Assembly: GCA_902788735.1 (NCBI GenBank)
Contig: CADALJ010000005.1
Coordinates: 1-38,511 of the forward strand
DNA: 38,511 bases
Source: an uncultured Erysipelotrichaceae bacterium
GTDB lineage: Bacteria > Bacillota_I > Bacilli_A > RF39 > UBA660
Direction of reading: 5' to 3'
Part shown: in pieces, positions 30,336-38,511 of the stretch
Layout: each line of letters begins with the position of its first letter
Numbering within the stretch: the stretch's first letter is position 1
The notes under the pieces: generated by a model
Seen by the model: only the letters and a program-made list of their open reading frames with translations
Told to the model about the DNA's origin: nothing
The model's database searches: none
Program-made: the position numbers and the translations under genes

Positions 30336-30359
30336 AAAGTCTTAGACTTTCTTTTTTTT
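30334..30359 (+). terminator. Terminator after rpsP-khpA
   Basis: AGAAAGTC (30334-30341) and GACTTTCT (30345-30352) around a TTA loop, then a T-run. Confidence 0.9.
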
Positions 30360-30370
30360 GTCTATTAGTA

Positions 30371-30376
30371 TATAAT
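30371..30376 (+). promoter_or_regulatory. -10 box for the uppS operon
   Basis: TATAAT 20 bases before ATG 30396; no good -35 seen upstream in the U-tract region. Confidence 0.4.
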
Positions 30377-30395
30377 TATTTATGAGGTATATAAT

Positions 30396-31106
30396 ATGAA
30401 TAATGATTTAATAATACCAAATCATATTGGAATAATTATGGATGGTAATGGTAGATGGGCTCAAGAAAAAGGTATGATTCGTACTATGGGTCATAAAAAG
30501 GCAATTGAAACTTTAAGAGAATTATTAATACATATGGCGGATGTTGGAGTTAAATATTGCTCATTATATGCTTTTTCTACGGAAAACTTTAAAAGAGATG
30601 TTAGTGAAGTAGAATTCTTAATGAATTTATTTATAGTAGCATTTCAAAAAGAAATTGAATTTTTAAAAAGTATGAAAGTAAGAGTAGTATTTTCAGGTAG
30701 AAAAAATCCTCTTCCAGAAAAAGTATTGGAAGTTATGGATAAGATAGTAGAAGATACTAAGAATAATGATAAATTAGTACTTAATATATGTTTAAATTAT
30801 GGTTCTCATGCTGAAATAGTAGATACTACTAAAAAGATTTGTGAGATGTATAAATCTGGAAAAATTAGTTTAGATGATGTAAATGAAGAATTATTTGAAA
30901 GTAATCTATATAATAATTTACCACCATTGGATTTTGTTATTAGAACTAGTGGAGAATTAAGACTTAGTAATTTTATGATGTGGCAAGCCAGTTATGCAGA
31001 GTTTTATTTTCCTAAAACTTATTTTCCTGATTTTGATAGTAAAGAATTTGATAAAGCTATTTTAGAGTTTAATAAGAGAAATAGAAGATTTGGAGGAGTA
31101 AAATGA
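30396..31106 (+). CDS. uppS: Isoprenyl transferase (undecaprenyl diphosphate synthase)
   Basis: cis-prenyltransferase that makes the C55 lipid carrier for wall synthesis. The 236-residue product has the substrate-binding IGIIMDGNGRWA (catalytic Asp16), AFSTENFKR, LNYGSHAEI and RTSGELRLSNF near the C-terminus with QASYAEFYF. All key motifs are present. First gene of uppS-cdsA-rseP, overlapping cdsA by four bases (ATGA). Slightly shorter than the Bacillus enzyme but complete. Confidence 0.96.
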   Translation: MNNDLIIPNHIGIIMDGNGRWAQEKGMIRTMGHKKAIETLRELLIHMADVGVKYCSLYAFSTENFKRDVSEVEFLMNLFIVAFQKEIEFLKSMKVRVVFSGRKNPLPEKVLEVMDKIVEDTKNNDKLVLNICLNYGSHAEIVDTTKKICEMYKSGKISLDDVNEELFESNLYNNLPPLDFVIRTSGELRLSNFMMWQASYAEFYFPKTYFPDFDSKEFDKAILEFNKRNRRFGGVK

Positions 31107-31903
31107 CAAAGAGAGTTATAAGTGCAGTTATTTTAGTTTTAATATTTGTACCATTTCTAATAATAGGAGAACTTCCTTTTACTATATTTATGTCTGTACT
31201 TAGTATATTTGGTTTATATGAATTATTAAAGGTACGTGAAACTAAAAAGAAATTTCCAATTGTTTTAAAAATATTTGCTTATTTATTAACATGTTATTTT
31301 TGTTTATATAATACTAGTTCAATTGAATTTATTAATAAGTTTGATTATAGAGTAATGGCTTTTATTATATTTTTATTTATAAGTCCTATGGTGTTTATAA
31401 ATAATAATGAAAAATATAATTTAAATGACGCATTATTTTTAATAGGATCAGTATTATTTATTGGATTAAGTTTTAATTTAATTATTATTACTCGTAATTA
31501 TGATATTACTTATGTCATATATTTATTATTGATAACTACTATTACTGATACCTTTGCATTATTTACTGGTTCATTAATAGGTAAACATAAATTATGTCCT
31601 AAAATTAGTCCTAAGAAAACAATTGAAGGATTAGTTGGAGGAGTTATAATGGGTACTTTTGTGGCAACTGTATTTTATAATACACTTATTAGTAGTACAG
31701 TTCCTTTAGTTACAGTAATTATGTTAACATTTGTATTATGTTTAGTAGGACAACTTGGTGACTTGGTGTTTTCTTCTATTAAGAGATACTATGACGTTAA
31801 AGACTTTTCAAATTTAATTCCAGGACATGGTGGAATTTTAGATAGATTTGACAGTTTAATATTTGTTGTATTGGCATTTACAATTTTGATTGAAATATTA
31901 TAG
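31103..31903 (+). CDS. cdsA: Phosphatidate cytidylyltransferase
   Basis: Integral membrane enzyme forming CDP-diacylglycerol from phosphatidate and CTP for phospholipid synthesis. The 266-residue product has about eight hydrophobic helices and the family signature at the C-terminal end: SPKKTIEGLVGG, VGQLGDLVFSSIKR and KDFSNLIPGHGGILDRFDS, including the S-x(8)-D-R-x-D pattern. Overlaps uppS (ATGA) and lies nine bases before rseP. In most Firmicutes dxr lies between cdsA and rseP; here it is absent. Confidence 0.95.
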   Translation: MTKRVISAVILVLIFVPFLIIGELPFTIFMSVLSIFGLYELLKVRETKKKFPIVLKIFAYLLTCYFCLYNTSSIEFINKFDYRVMAFIIFLFISPMVFINNNEKYNLNDALFLIGSVLFIGLSFNLIIITRNYDITYVIYLLLITTITDTFALFTGSLIGKHKLCPKISPKKTIEGLVGGVIMGTFVATVFYNTLISSTVPLVTVIMLTFVLCLVGQLGDLVFSSIKRYYDVKDFSNLIPGHGGILDRFDSLIFVVLAFTILIEIL

Positions 31904-31912
31904 GAGGGATAT

Positions 31913-32962
31913 ATGTCAGTTATTATTAATATACTATTATTTATTTTAATACTTGGAATAATAGTATTTATACATGAATTTGGTCATTTTATATTGGCTA
32001 AATGGAATGGTGTTTATGTGTATGAATTTGCACTTGGAATGGGTCCTAAAATATGTGGATTCAAAAAAGGTGAAACAGAGTATAATTTAAGGGCTATTCC
32101 AATAGGTGGTTTTTGTCAATTAGCTGGAGAAGATTTAGATACAGATGATGATAAAAAAATACCTAAGGATAAGAGACTTCAAAATAAGAAAGCTTGGCAA
32201 AGATTTTTAATAATGTTATTTGGACCAATGAATAACTTTATACTTGCAGTATTACTTATATTTTTAATTGCTCTTGTTTGGGGTGGAGCTACAATGGATC
32301 CAGTTATTTATAAAGTGGAGAAAGATTCTGCTTGTGAGAAGGCTGGATTAAAGGCTAATGATAAAGTTATATCTATTAATAATAATAGAATAGATACAAG
32401 TGATGATATTTCTTTATATTTAGCAGTTGCTTCTCCTAAGAAAACAAATACTATTGTAGTAGAAAGAGATAGTAAAAAAGTAACTATTAAAGTTAAACCT
32501 AAAAAGGTTAAGGAAGATGGAAAAGAAACTTATAAATATGGTTTAAGTATAAAGAATAAGAAAACTAAAGGATTTGTTAATGCTATAGTTTATACTTTTA
32601 AAAAGACTGTATCGGTATTTAAACAAATGTTTATAACTATTGGATATTTATTTACAGGAAGAATTAGTTTAAATCAATTATCAGGTCCTGTTGGTATTTA
32701 TTCACTAGTAGGTCAACAAAGAAGTGCTGGACTTGCTAGTTTAATATATTTAACGGCATTTTTAAGTATTAATGTAGGAGTAATTAATTTACTTCCAATA
32801 CCAGCATTTGATGGAGGACATATCTTGTTTATAATTATAGAAAAGATTAAAGGATCTCCAGTAAAGCCAGAACTTGAAAATAAGATACATAGTATATTCT
32901 TAATATTATTAATGTTATTAATGGTAATAATAACTATTAATGATATTATTAGATTGTTTTAA
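31913..32962 (+). CDS. rseP: Site-2 intramembrane metalloprotease RseP/RasP
   Basis: Zinc protease that cuts membrane-embedded anti-sigma factors and signal-peptide remnants. The 349-residue product has HEFGH (21-25) in the first helix, a PDZ domain at about 130-200 (EKAGLKANDKVISINN), and the third zinc-ligand motif LLPIPAFDGGH in the C-terminal helices. Complete. GGAGGGAT precedes ATG 31913. Last gene of the operon; a terminator follows immediately after the stop. Confidence 0.95.
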   Translation: MSVIINILLFILILGIIVFIHEFGHFILAKWNGVYVYEFALGMGPKICGFKKGETEYNLRAIPIGGFCQLAGEDLDTDDDKKIPKDKRLQNKKAWQRFLIMLFGPMNNFILAVLLIFLIALVWGGATMDPVIYKVEKDSACEKAGLKANDKVISINNNRIDTSDDISLYLAVASPKKTNTIVVERDSKKVTIKVKPKKVKEDGKETYKYGLSIKNKKTKGFVNAIVYTFKKTVSVFKQMFITIGYLFTGRISLNQLSGPVGIYSLVGQQRSAGLASLIYLTAFLSINVGVINLLPIPAFDGGHILFIIIEKIKGSPVKPELENKIHSIFLILLMLLMVIITINDIIRLF

Positions 32963-32988
32963 GAAAGTATAATTACTTTCTTTTTTTT
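32961..32988 (+). terminator. Terminator after rseP
   Basis: A 9-bp stem (32961-32969 with 32974-32982) around TAAT, then T-run. Confidence 0.9.
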
Positions 32989-32996
32989 GATATAAT
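32988..32996 (+). promoter_or_regulatory. Extended -10 promoter for priA
   Basis: TGATATAAT begins at the last T of the terminator. No clear -35. It predicts a start point near 33003 and thus supports the TTG start at 33019. Confidence 0.6.
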
Positions 32997-33018
32997 ATAT
33001 TTGTATGGAGGTGATACT

Positions 33019-35184
33019 TTGATAGTAGGTGTTTTAGTAGAGTTATCCGCAAAAGCTGTTGATAAAGTTTTTGAGTATAATGTACCTTGTGAATTAATTA
33101 ATGATATTAAAGTTGGTATTAGAGTATCAGTTCCTTTTGGAAGAATGACTTTAGAAGGATTTGTATTAGAAATAAAAGATTCTAAAACTACATCTAAAGA
33201 TTTAAAAGATATTATTAGTATTGTTGATAAAGATATTGTTTTAAATAAGGAATTACTTGAATTAGGTAAGGTTATGAGAGATAAAACTTTATCTACTTTA
33301 ATTAGCTGTTATCAAGTGATGTTACCTAAAGCATTAAAAGCAGGAAGATGTGGTAATATCAAGTATGATACTTATTATAAATTAAATAATAATTATGATG
33401 ATATTAAGTTTAATGACAAACAAAAAGAAATAATTGAATTAGTTAAGAACGGGCCTGTTATTCGTAAAGAATTAGTTGATATTTCTTTAAGTAGTTTAAA
33501 TACATTAGTAAAGAAAGGTATTCTTGTAGAGGAGAAAAGTGAACATTATAGAGTTGATTATTCTGATGAGAAGTTTGTTAAACCTAAATTAACTGTAGAA
33601 CAGAAAAAAGTAGTAGATGAAGTTATTTCTAATAATAATAATAATACTTACTTATTATATGGTGTTACTGGTAGTGGTAAAACTGAAGTATACATGGAAA
33701 TTATTGAACACTTTTTATCTTTAGGTAAGACTAGTATTGTGTTAGTACCTGAAATTAGTTTAACTCCACAAATGATTAATAGATTTGAAAAAAGATTTGG
33801 TAAGAAAATAGCAGCTATTCATTCTGGACTTAGTGATGGGGAAAAGTATGATGAATATAGAAGAATATCTAGAAAAGAAGCAAGTATTGTAATTGGTGCT
33901 AGAAGTGCAGTGTTTGCGCCTCTTGAAAATATTGGAATAATCATTATAGATGAGGAACATAGTGATTCTTATAAACAAAGTGATCCAAGCCCAAGATATC
34001 ATGCTAGAGATATAGCTATATTAAGAAGTAAATATCATAATTGTAGTGTACTTTTAGGAAGTGCAACACCGTCACTTGAATCTATGGCTAGAGCGGAAAA
34101 AGGTGTTTATAAACTACTTAGTCTACCTCATAGAGTAAATGGAAAAGAATTACCTTTAGTTAATATAGTTGATATGAATAAAGAAATTAGAAAAGTAAAG
34201 GGACATTTTTCTTTAGAATTAATAGATGCTATTAGAAGTAGATTAGACAGAAAAGAACAAGTAATTCTTCTTCTTAATCGTCGTGGGTATTCTTCTTTTG
34301 TAACTTGTAAGAATTGTGGCTATACATTTAAATGTCCTAAGTGTGATATTACGTTAACTTATCATAAGAGTAGTAATACCCTTCGTTGTCATTATTGTGG
34401 ACACGGAGAAAAAGTATATGATATATGTCCTAGTTGTAAGGAAAAAGCTTTAAATAATTTAGGTGTAGGTACACAAAAAATAGAAGAGGAATTAAATAAG
34501 TTATTTCCCAATAGTAAAGTACTTAGAATGGATTTTGATACTACAAGTCGTAAAGGTATGCATGAGAAAATGATAGAATCATTTAAAAATCAAGAATATG
34601 ATATTTTACTCGGTACACAAATGGTTGCTAAGGGATTAGATTTTTCTAATGTAACGCTTGTTGGTGTAATTAATGCAGATACATCTTTAAATATTCCTGA
34701 TTTTAGAAGCAGTGAAAATACATTTTCTTTACTTAGTCAAGTTGCTGGTAGAAGTGGTAGAAGTTCTAAGGAAGGTCAAGTCATTATTCAAACATATAAT
34801 CCAGAACATTATGCAATAAGTCTATGTAAGAAGCATGATTATATCTCATTTTATAAGCAAGAAATGATGATAAGAAGAGACTTAAAGTATCCACCATATT
34901 ATTATATTTGTAATATAAGAGTAAGTGGAAAAGATTCTAATTATATACTTAGTGAAGCGTTGAAAATTAAAAATAGTTTAGAAAGAAATTTATACTCAAC
35001 TATAATACTAGGACCTAGCAGTTCTAGTCTGTTTAAAATGAATAATATTTATAGATATAATATAATTTTAAAGTATAAAAGGGAAGATAATTTATATGTA
35101 GCTCTTTCTAAGATTATAGAACATTATATCTCTAATAATAAAATAAAAGTTGATATAGATTTTAATCCTAGTCAAATGATTTAA
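33019..35184 (+). CDS. priA: Primosomal protein N' (replication restart helicase PriA)
   Basis: DNA helicase that reloads the replisome at stalled forks. The 721-residue product has the N-terminal DNA-binding domain, Walker A GVTGSGKTEVY, DEEH Walker B (IIDEEHSDSYKQ), GSATPSLES, the eight-cysteine zinc region (CKNCGYTFKCPKC, CHYCG, CPSCK) and LLGTQMVAKGLDF with QVAGRSGR of the C-terminal helicase lobe. TTG 33019 is the start: GGAGGT (33007-33012) is six bases upstream, while the upstream in-frame TTG 33001 lies before the predicted transcript start. As in Bacillus, fmt lies a little downstream, but def and coaBC are missing from the cluster. Confidence 0.95.
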   Translation: MIVGVLVELSAKAVDKVFEYNVPCELINDIKVGIRVSVPFGRMTLEGFVLEIKDSKTTSKDLKDIISIVDKDIVLNKELLELGKVMRDKTLSTLISCYQVMLPKALKAGRCGNIKYDTYYKLNNNYDDIKFNDKQKEIIELVKNGPVIRKELVDISLSSLNTLVKKGILVEEKSEHYRVDYSDEKFVKPKLTVEQKKVVDEVISNNNNNTYLLYGVTGSGKTEVYMEIIEHFLSLGKTSIVLVPEISLTPQMINRFEKRFGKKIAAIHSGLSDGEKYDEYRRISRKEASIVIGARSAVFAPLENIGIIIIDEEHSDSYKQSDPSPRYHARDIAILRSKYHNCSVLLGSATPSLESMARAEKGVYKLLSLPHRVNGKELPLVNIVDMNKEIRKVKGHFSLELIDAIRSRLDRKEQVILLLNRRGYSSFVTCKNCGYTFKCPKCDITLTYHKSSNTLRCHYCGHGEKVYDICPSCKEKALNNLGVGTQKIEEELNKLFPNSKVLRMDFDTTSRKGMHEKMIESFKNQEYDILLGTQMVAKGLDFSNVTLVGVINADTSLNIPDFRSSENTFSLLSQVAGRSGRSSKEGQVIIQTYNPEHYAISLCKKHDYISFYKQEMMIRRDLKYPPYYYICNIRVSGKDSNYILSEALKIKNSLERNLYSTIILGPSSSSLFKMNNIYRYNIILKYKREDNLYVALSKIIEHYISNNKIKVDIDFNPSQMI

Positions 35185-35221
35185 AATATGGTATTCTTAT
35201 TATAGAATAGAGGTATATGCT

Positions 35222-35422
35222 ATGAATGAAGAAAAAGATGAATTAGAAGTAAATAAGAAAAATAGAGAAGATTTTGAAAATTTAATGGAAGAATCTTCTA
35301 TTAAAAAAGATGGTTATTGGGATAAGAAAAATCCTATAGTAAGATTATTATTAATTTTACTTGGACTTATTATACTTTGTGGGGCAGCTTATTATATAAC
35401 TATGTATTTTCTTAATCGTTAA
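35222..35422 (+). CDS. Small single-pass membrane protein
   Basis: A 66-residue protein with a highly charged cytoplasmic N-terminal half (many Glu and Lys) and one hydrophobic helix near the C-terminus (about 42-64). AGAGGT lies upstream of ATG 35222. No family recognised. It sits between priA and a large C-terminally anchored protein, all on the same strand with no terminator between them. Confidence 0.6.
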   Translation: MNEEKDELEVNKKNREDFENLMEESSIKKDGYWDKKNPIVRLLLILLGLIILCGAAYYITMYFLNR

Positions 35423-35451
35423 TTCATTCTTTATTCATAGGAGGTGATAAA

Positions 35452-36624
35452 GTGTTAGATGAATATTTTATTAAAACTAGTGTTTTAAGAATTCTCAAAG
35501 AAATAAAAAATAATGAAAGATATTTTAAAAAGAGAAGTGATTTGTCTTTAGATTCGTTTATTTCTATTAGTAATGAAGCAGCACTTTATATTTTTTATGA
35601 TGCATTATATAAATATAAAATTATAATTGATGATGAATTTTTATTTGATGATTATCTAGACCAAATAGAAAAACTTTATCGTAAATTAGATAATTTTGAA
35701 GATATTAAATATGGTATTAATAAATTAATATGTAGTAGTTTAATAACTAAATTAGATGTAAGAGATCCTGAATCAAAAGAAGGAAAAGAAAAGATTATTA
35801 AACATGTATATGATAAATACATTCGAAATGGATATTTTATTCATGGATTTAATTATACATATATAGATGATATAAAGAAAAATGGATTTACTCCAGAAGT
35901 TTATGAGAATTATTATGATAGATTTATTGAAGTAAATAATATATTTGAAAAATATAATTGTTCTAATATAATTAATAAGGATTTTAATAGTAAAGATGTA
36001 TATTTCACAGATGATTTAGTAATGGGATGTTTCTATTCTAATTATGCACCACTTTTTTATTATAAGTTTTTATTTAATGAAGAAGCTTTTGGAAATAGAA
36101 TTAGAAAAGATAATTGTTTGATAAGTGAGTATAATGAAATTATTAGACATTTGAAAAGGTTTATGAATAATAATAATTTTAGCGTTGATGATAAGAAATA
36201 TATATTAGATTTAGTAGAAGATGAATACAAGTTATTGCATAGAAAGAATAATAAGATTAGTTTATTACTTGTAAGAAGAGATAGAATATTTAGTAAAGAT
36301 GCTAAAGAAATAGATTTTTTAAATGATAAGAATGATTTATATGAAGTTGTTGACAGAATGTTAAGCTCTAAATATAATAATTTAGAATTTAATGAGTTTA
36401 TATCTAAAGATGATTTTAAAATATTAGAGTTAGATTGTTATTATGATATAGAAATGGAAAAGAAGAAAGTTAAAAAAGAAGAAGAAAAACTTTTAAAAAA
36501 ACAAAAAGAAGTTAATGATGATTTTTCTAATAGATATGGTAATGTTTCGTTATTTTTATTATTAGGGGCATTATTTATTAGTTTAGGAGTTATTATAATG
36601 ATTATTAATATTTTGAGAGGATGA
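35452..36624 (+). CDS. Membrane-anchored protein with possible ADP-ribosyltransferase-like core
   Basis: A 390-residue protein: an N-terminal helical region (1-115), a central part, a Lys/Glu-rich coiled segment (about 335-362) and a C-terminal membrane helix (368-388), so most of it should face the cytoplasm. GTG 35452 follows AGGAGGTGAT. The central sequence GYFIHGFNYTYIDDIKKNGF (His131) and then VYFTDDLVMGCFYS (from 183) recalls the H-G-(T/S)-x(n)-I-L-x-x-G and Y-F/L-T/S strands of ADP-ribosyltransferase folds (H-Y-E/H type). That reading is tentative; no close family is recognised. In operon with fmt, four bases downstream. Confidence 0.5.
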   Translation: MLDEYFIKTSVLRILKEIKNNERYFKKRSDLSLDSFISISNEAALYIFYDALYKYKIIIDDEFLFDDYLDQIEKLYRKLDNFEDIKYGINKLICSSLITKLDVRDPESKEGKEKIIKHVYDKYIRNGYFIHGFNYTYIDDIKKNGFTPEVYENYYDRFIEVNNIFEKYNCSNIINKDFNSKDVYFTDDLVMGCFYSNYAPLFYYKFLFNEEAFGNRIRKDNCLISEYNEIIRHLKRFMNNNNFSVDDKKYILDLVEDEYKLLHRKNNKISLLLVRRDRIFSKDAKEIDFLNDKNDLYEVVDRMLSSKYNNLEFNEFISKDDFKILELDCYYDIEMEKKKVKKEEEKLLKKQKEVNDDFSNRYGNVSLFLLLGALFISLGVIIMIINILRG

Positions 36625-36628
36625 TTAA

Positions 36629-37555
36629 ATGAAAGTAGTTTTTATGGGTACACCAGATTTTGCAGTTAATGTACTTCAAAGTTTAATTGATAATTATGAT
36701 GTTTCTTTAGTAGTTAGTCAACCTGATAAAAGAGTTGGAAGACACTTGGAATTAAGAAATACTCCTGTTAAAGAGTTAGCTAATAAATATAATATAGAAG
36801 TATTTCAACCAGAAAAAATAAAATTAGATTATCAAAGAATATTAGATGAAAAGCCTGATATTATTATTACTTGTGCATATGGGCAAATTATTCCTCAAGA
36901 AATACTTGATTGCCCTAAATATGGTTGTATTAATGTACATGCATCACTTCTTCCTAAATATAGGGGAGGCGCTCCTATTCATTGGGCTATTATTAATGGA
37001 GATAAAAAAACTGGTATTACTATTATGTATATGGATAAGGGTATGGATACAGGAGATATTATTTCACAAGAAGCTATAGAAATACTAGAAAGTGATAATC
37101 TTGAAAGTGTTCATGATAAATTAAGTGTATTAGGAGCTAAACTTTTAATAGAGACATTACCTAGTATATTTGATGGTACTAACGATAGATTAAAGCAAAA
37201 TGAAGATGAAGTAACATTTGCTTATAATATTAAAAGAGAAGAAGAACATATTGATTTTAATAAGACTAGTAGAGAAGTATTTAATCTAATTAGAGGATTA
37301 TCTCCTATACCTAGTAGTAATGCAATTATAGATAATGAGGAAATGAAAATACTTGAGAGTAAGATAGGACCTAGTATTTCTTCAGGTAAATGTGGAGAAA
37401 TAGTAGATACTACTAAAGAGGGAATTATTGTTAAGACTTTAGATGGTAGTATTATACTTACTAAAGTTAAACCATTTGGTAAAAAGTTAATGGATGCTAA
37501 TAGTTATGTTAATGGAGTAGGTAAAGAAAAGATAATTGGTAAGGTGTTTGAATGA
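36629..37555 (+). CDS. fmt: Methionyl-tRNA formyltransferase
   Basis: Formylates Met-tRNA for initiation using 10-formyl-tetrahydrofolate. The 308-residue product has VVFMGTPDFAV at the start, the catalytic triad Asn102, His104 and Asp140 within INVHASLLPKYRGGAPIHWA and MDKGMDTGDII, and the C-terminal OB-like domain. Complete. AGAGGATGA precedes ATG 36629. The last four bases overlap the next gene (ATGA). def (peptide deformylase), usually adjacent, is not in this cluster. Confidence 0.96.
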   Translation: MKVVFMGTPDFAVNVLQSLIDNYDVSLVVSQPDKRVGRHLELRNTPVKELANKYNIEVFQPEKIKLDYQRILDEKPDIIITCAYGQIIPQEILDCPKYGCINVHASLLPKYRGGAPIHWAIINGDKKTGITIMYMDKGMDTGDIISQEAIEILESDNLESVHDKLSVLGAKLLIETLPSIFDGTNDRLKQNEDEVTFAYNIKREEEHIDFNKTSREVFNLIRGLSPIPSSNAIIDNEEMKILESKIGPSISSGKCGEIVDTTKEGIIVKTLDGSIILTKVKPFGKKLMDANSYVNGVGKEKIIGKVFE

Positions 37556-38184
37556 AAAAAGTAATAGAGTTTTTTAAAGAATTAAGAAAAAAACCTTATG
37601 GTAAAGCAGTAATGTTTTTTGGATTTTATTTAATATTTTTTATAGTTATATTTATAATTTTAGGTATAGGTGGAACTAATAAGAAGAGTAATAATAAAGA
37701 TTCATCATATAAATCTTTATTTAATGATAATTATTCTTTTACTTATAAAGTAGTATTGGATGGAGAAAACTATTTATATAATATTAATAAGAATTCTAAT
37801 GTTTATAGTTTTATCCATGATAATAAACAATATACAACTAATGGTAAGAATACATATAATGATGAAGTTGAAGTAGAAAGCCCTATAAAGTTTAGTGATT
37901 TTTATAAAGAAGATTTATTAATGAAAATATTAGAAAATTCTTATCGTGTGGCTAAGACTACATATGATAATGGAGATGAAGTATATAATTTATTAGTATC
38001 TAGTAATGTATTGTATAAATTAGTATATAGTAAAGATACTGATTATGAGGAAACTCCTAATAAATTTAAGATGTCTATTAGTAATAAAAAAATTAAAGAA
38101 CTTGAGTTTAATTTGGATAGTTATTGTAAGTTAGATAATTTATGTAAGAAGAGTTTAAATATTACTATAAATTATAATAATTGA
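37552..38184 (+). CDS. Membrane-anchored extracytoplasmic protein, unknown
   Basis: A 210-residue protein with a basic head, one membrane helix (about 17-38), a Ser/Asn/Lys linker and a beta-rich outer domain (NYSFTYKVVLDGENYLYNIN; then strands with many Tyr). Two Cys near the end (YCKLDNLCKK) might form a disulfide. No family recognised. Its ATG overlaps the fmt stop, so translation is coupled; it is the last gene before a terminator. Confidence 0.6.
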   Translation: MKKVIEFFKELRKKPYGKAVMFFGFYLIFFIVIFIILGIGGTNKKSNNKDSSYKSLFNDNYSFTYKVVLDGENYLYNINKNSNVYSFIHDNKQYTTNGKNTYNDEVEVESPIKFSDFYKEDLLMKILENSYRVAKTTYDNGDEVYNLLVSSNVLYKLVYSKDTDYEETPNKFKMSISNKKIKELEFNLDSYCKLDNLCKKSLNITINYNN

Positions 38185-38186
38185 TT

Positions 38187-38220
38187 AAAAGCTAATACTT
38201 GTCGGTATTGGCTTTTTTTT
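38187..38220 (+). terminator. Terminator upstream of rlmN
   Basis: A 12-bp stem with one G-U pair (38187-38198 with 38205-38216), six-base loop, and a T-run. Confidence 0.88.
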
Positions 38221-38227
38221 GTATAAT
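38199..38227 (+). promoter_or_regulatory. Promoter for rlmN with its -35 in a terminator loop
   Basis: TTGTCG (38199-38204) is exactly the terminator loop; 17 bases on is TATAAT (38222-38227). Confidence 0.6.
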
Positions 38228-38245
38228 TATATTGGATGTGATCAT

Positions 38246-38511
38246 ATGAAAAATATATATGGGTTAACTGTTGAAGATATTGAAGAATACTTTTTAAGTA
38301 TAGGTTCTAAAAAGTTTCATGCTAAACAATTATTTTCGTGGTTATATGAGAAAAGAATAGAATCATACGATGAAGTTACAGATATAAAAAAAGAAGTAAT
38401 TGAAAAATTAAAAGAAGATTATTCTATAGATAGATTAAAAATAGTAGATGTACAAAATGATATTGATGTTTCTAAATATTTATTTGAACTTAGTGATAAT
38501 GAACATATAGA
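38246..38511 (+). CDS. rlmN: 23S rRNA / tRNA (adenine-C2)-methyltransferase RlmN, 5' part
   Basis: Radical-SAM enzyme that methylates A2503 of 23S rRNA and A37 of some tRNAs. Only the first 88 residues are in the window. They show the RlmN N-terminal domain: MKNIYGLTVEDIEEYFLSIG, then KKFHAKQLFSWLYEKRIESYD and LKIVDVQNDIDVSKYLFELSD, the lead-in to the catalytic barrel. The ribosome site (GGATGTG) is imperfect. In Bacillus rlmN lies downstream of fmt and rsmB; here rsmB is missing between them. The catalytic Cys motifs lie beyond the window end. Confidence 0.9.
   Translation, partial: MKNIYGLTVEDIEEYFLSIGSKKFHAKQLFSWLYEKRIESYDEVTDIKKEVIEKLKEDYSIDRLKIVDVQNDIDVSKYLFELSDNEHI

Noticed and set aside
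1-38511. Mollicutes genetic code with UGA as tryptophan
   Set aside because: UGA ends several secure genes (GNAT, fmt, uppS) at expected lengths and Trp is written UGG throughout.
1-38511. tRNA, rRNA, insertion sequences, prophage or integrase genes
   Set aside because: I found no cloverleaf-like segments, transposase motifs, phage genes or terminal inverted repeats.

Overview
The window is a very AT-rich stretch of a small, densely packed bacterial chromosome. It looks like a member of class Bacilli, probably an uncultured gut-type lineage near the Erysipelotrichales, RF39 or Mollicutes-related groups; that placement is inference. Supporting signs are Shine-Dalgarno sites of the AGGAGG type, Bacillus-like gene pairs (miaB-ymcA-cotE, rpsP-khpA, uppS-cdsA-rseP, priA..fmt..rlmN), a T-box leader before a seryl-tRNA synthetase operon, and sporulation genes (spoVS, cotE, two YjcZ-like mini-proteins). 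UGA is a true stop and Trp is UGG, so the standard bacterial code applies, not the Mycoplasma code.

Layout. 1-2449: rpoZ, recX and a polytopic membrane protein. 2446-4917 (mostly minus strand): prsA, two tandem 29-residue membrane mini-proteins, a HIT protein and a membrane-anchored unknown. 5040-6558: a two-gene operon of a small WG-like beta protein and an acidic coiled-coil protein. 6703-8831: sufS-sufU plus an unknown. 8989-11000: a short SSB and a striking two-gene operon of 35-residue helical repeats resembling mTERF/TALE-like solenoids. 11075-12711: GNAT and pyrimidine-nucleoside phosphorylase.

12774-19483 is a cell-surface island: a thioester-domain (TQXA) surface protein, its sortase, a small polytopic membrane protein, a VanY-type peptidase (minus), a DacA-type D,D-carboxypeptidase, a membrane-anchored SGNH-like protein that lacks the catalytic Ser and His, and a VanW-family protein. 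19536-24705: spoVS, a zinc-ribbon/DUF5684-like membrane protein, T-box + DUF1653 + serS, a membrane zinc-ribbon protein and a YdjI-like SPFH protein. 24721-26700: a gap with two stacked hairpins, an ankyrin-like protein and a pentapeptide-like protein. 26768-30335: miaB-ymcA, a metal-hydrolase-like protein (minus), cotE, and rpsP-khpA. 30396-38511: uppS-cdsA-rseP, priA, two membrane-linked unknowns, fmt, another anchored unknown and the 5' part of rlmN.

Gene boundaries are compressed. Stop codons often lie inside terminator stems, convergent genes share bidirectional terminators, and the next promoter (often an extended -10 TGnTATAAT) sits directly in or after the U-tract. These promoters fix several start codons, including GTG for the repeat protein and TTG for priA. 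The best candidates for undescribed biology are the mTERF-like repeat operon, the thioester protein-sortase-membrane protein cassette with a terminator buried in the sortase reading frame, and the degenerate SGNH protein coupled to VanW.
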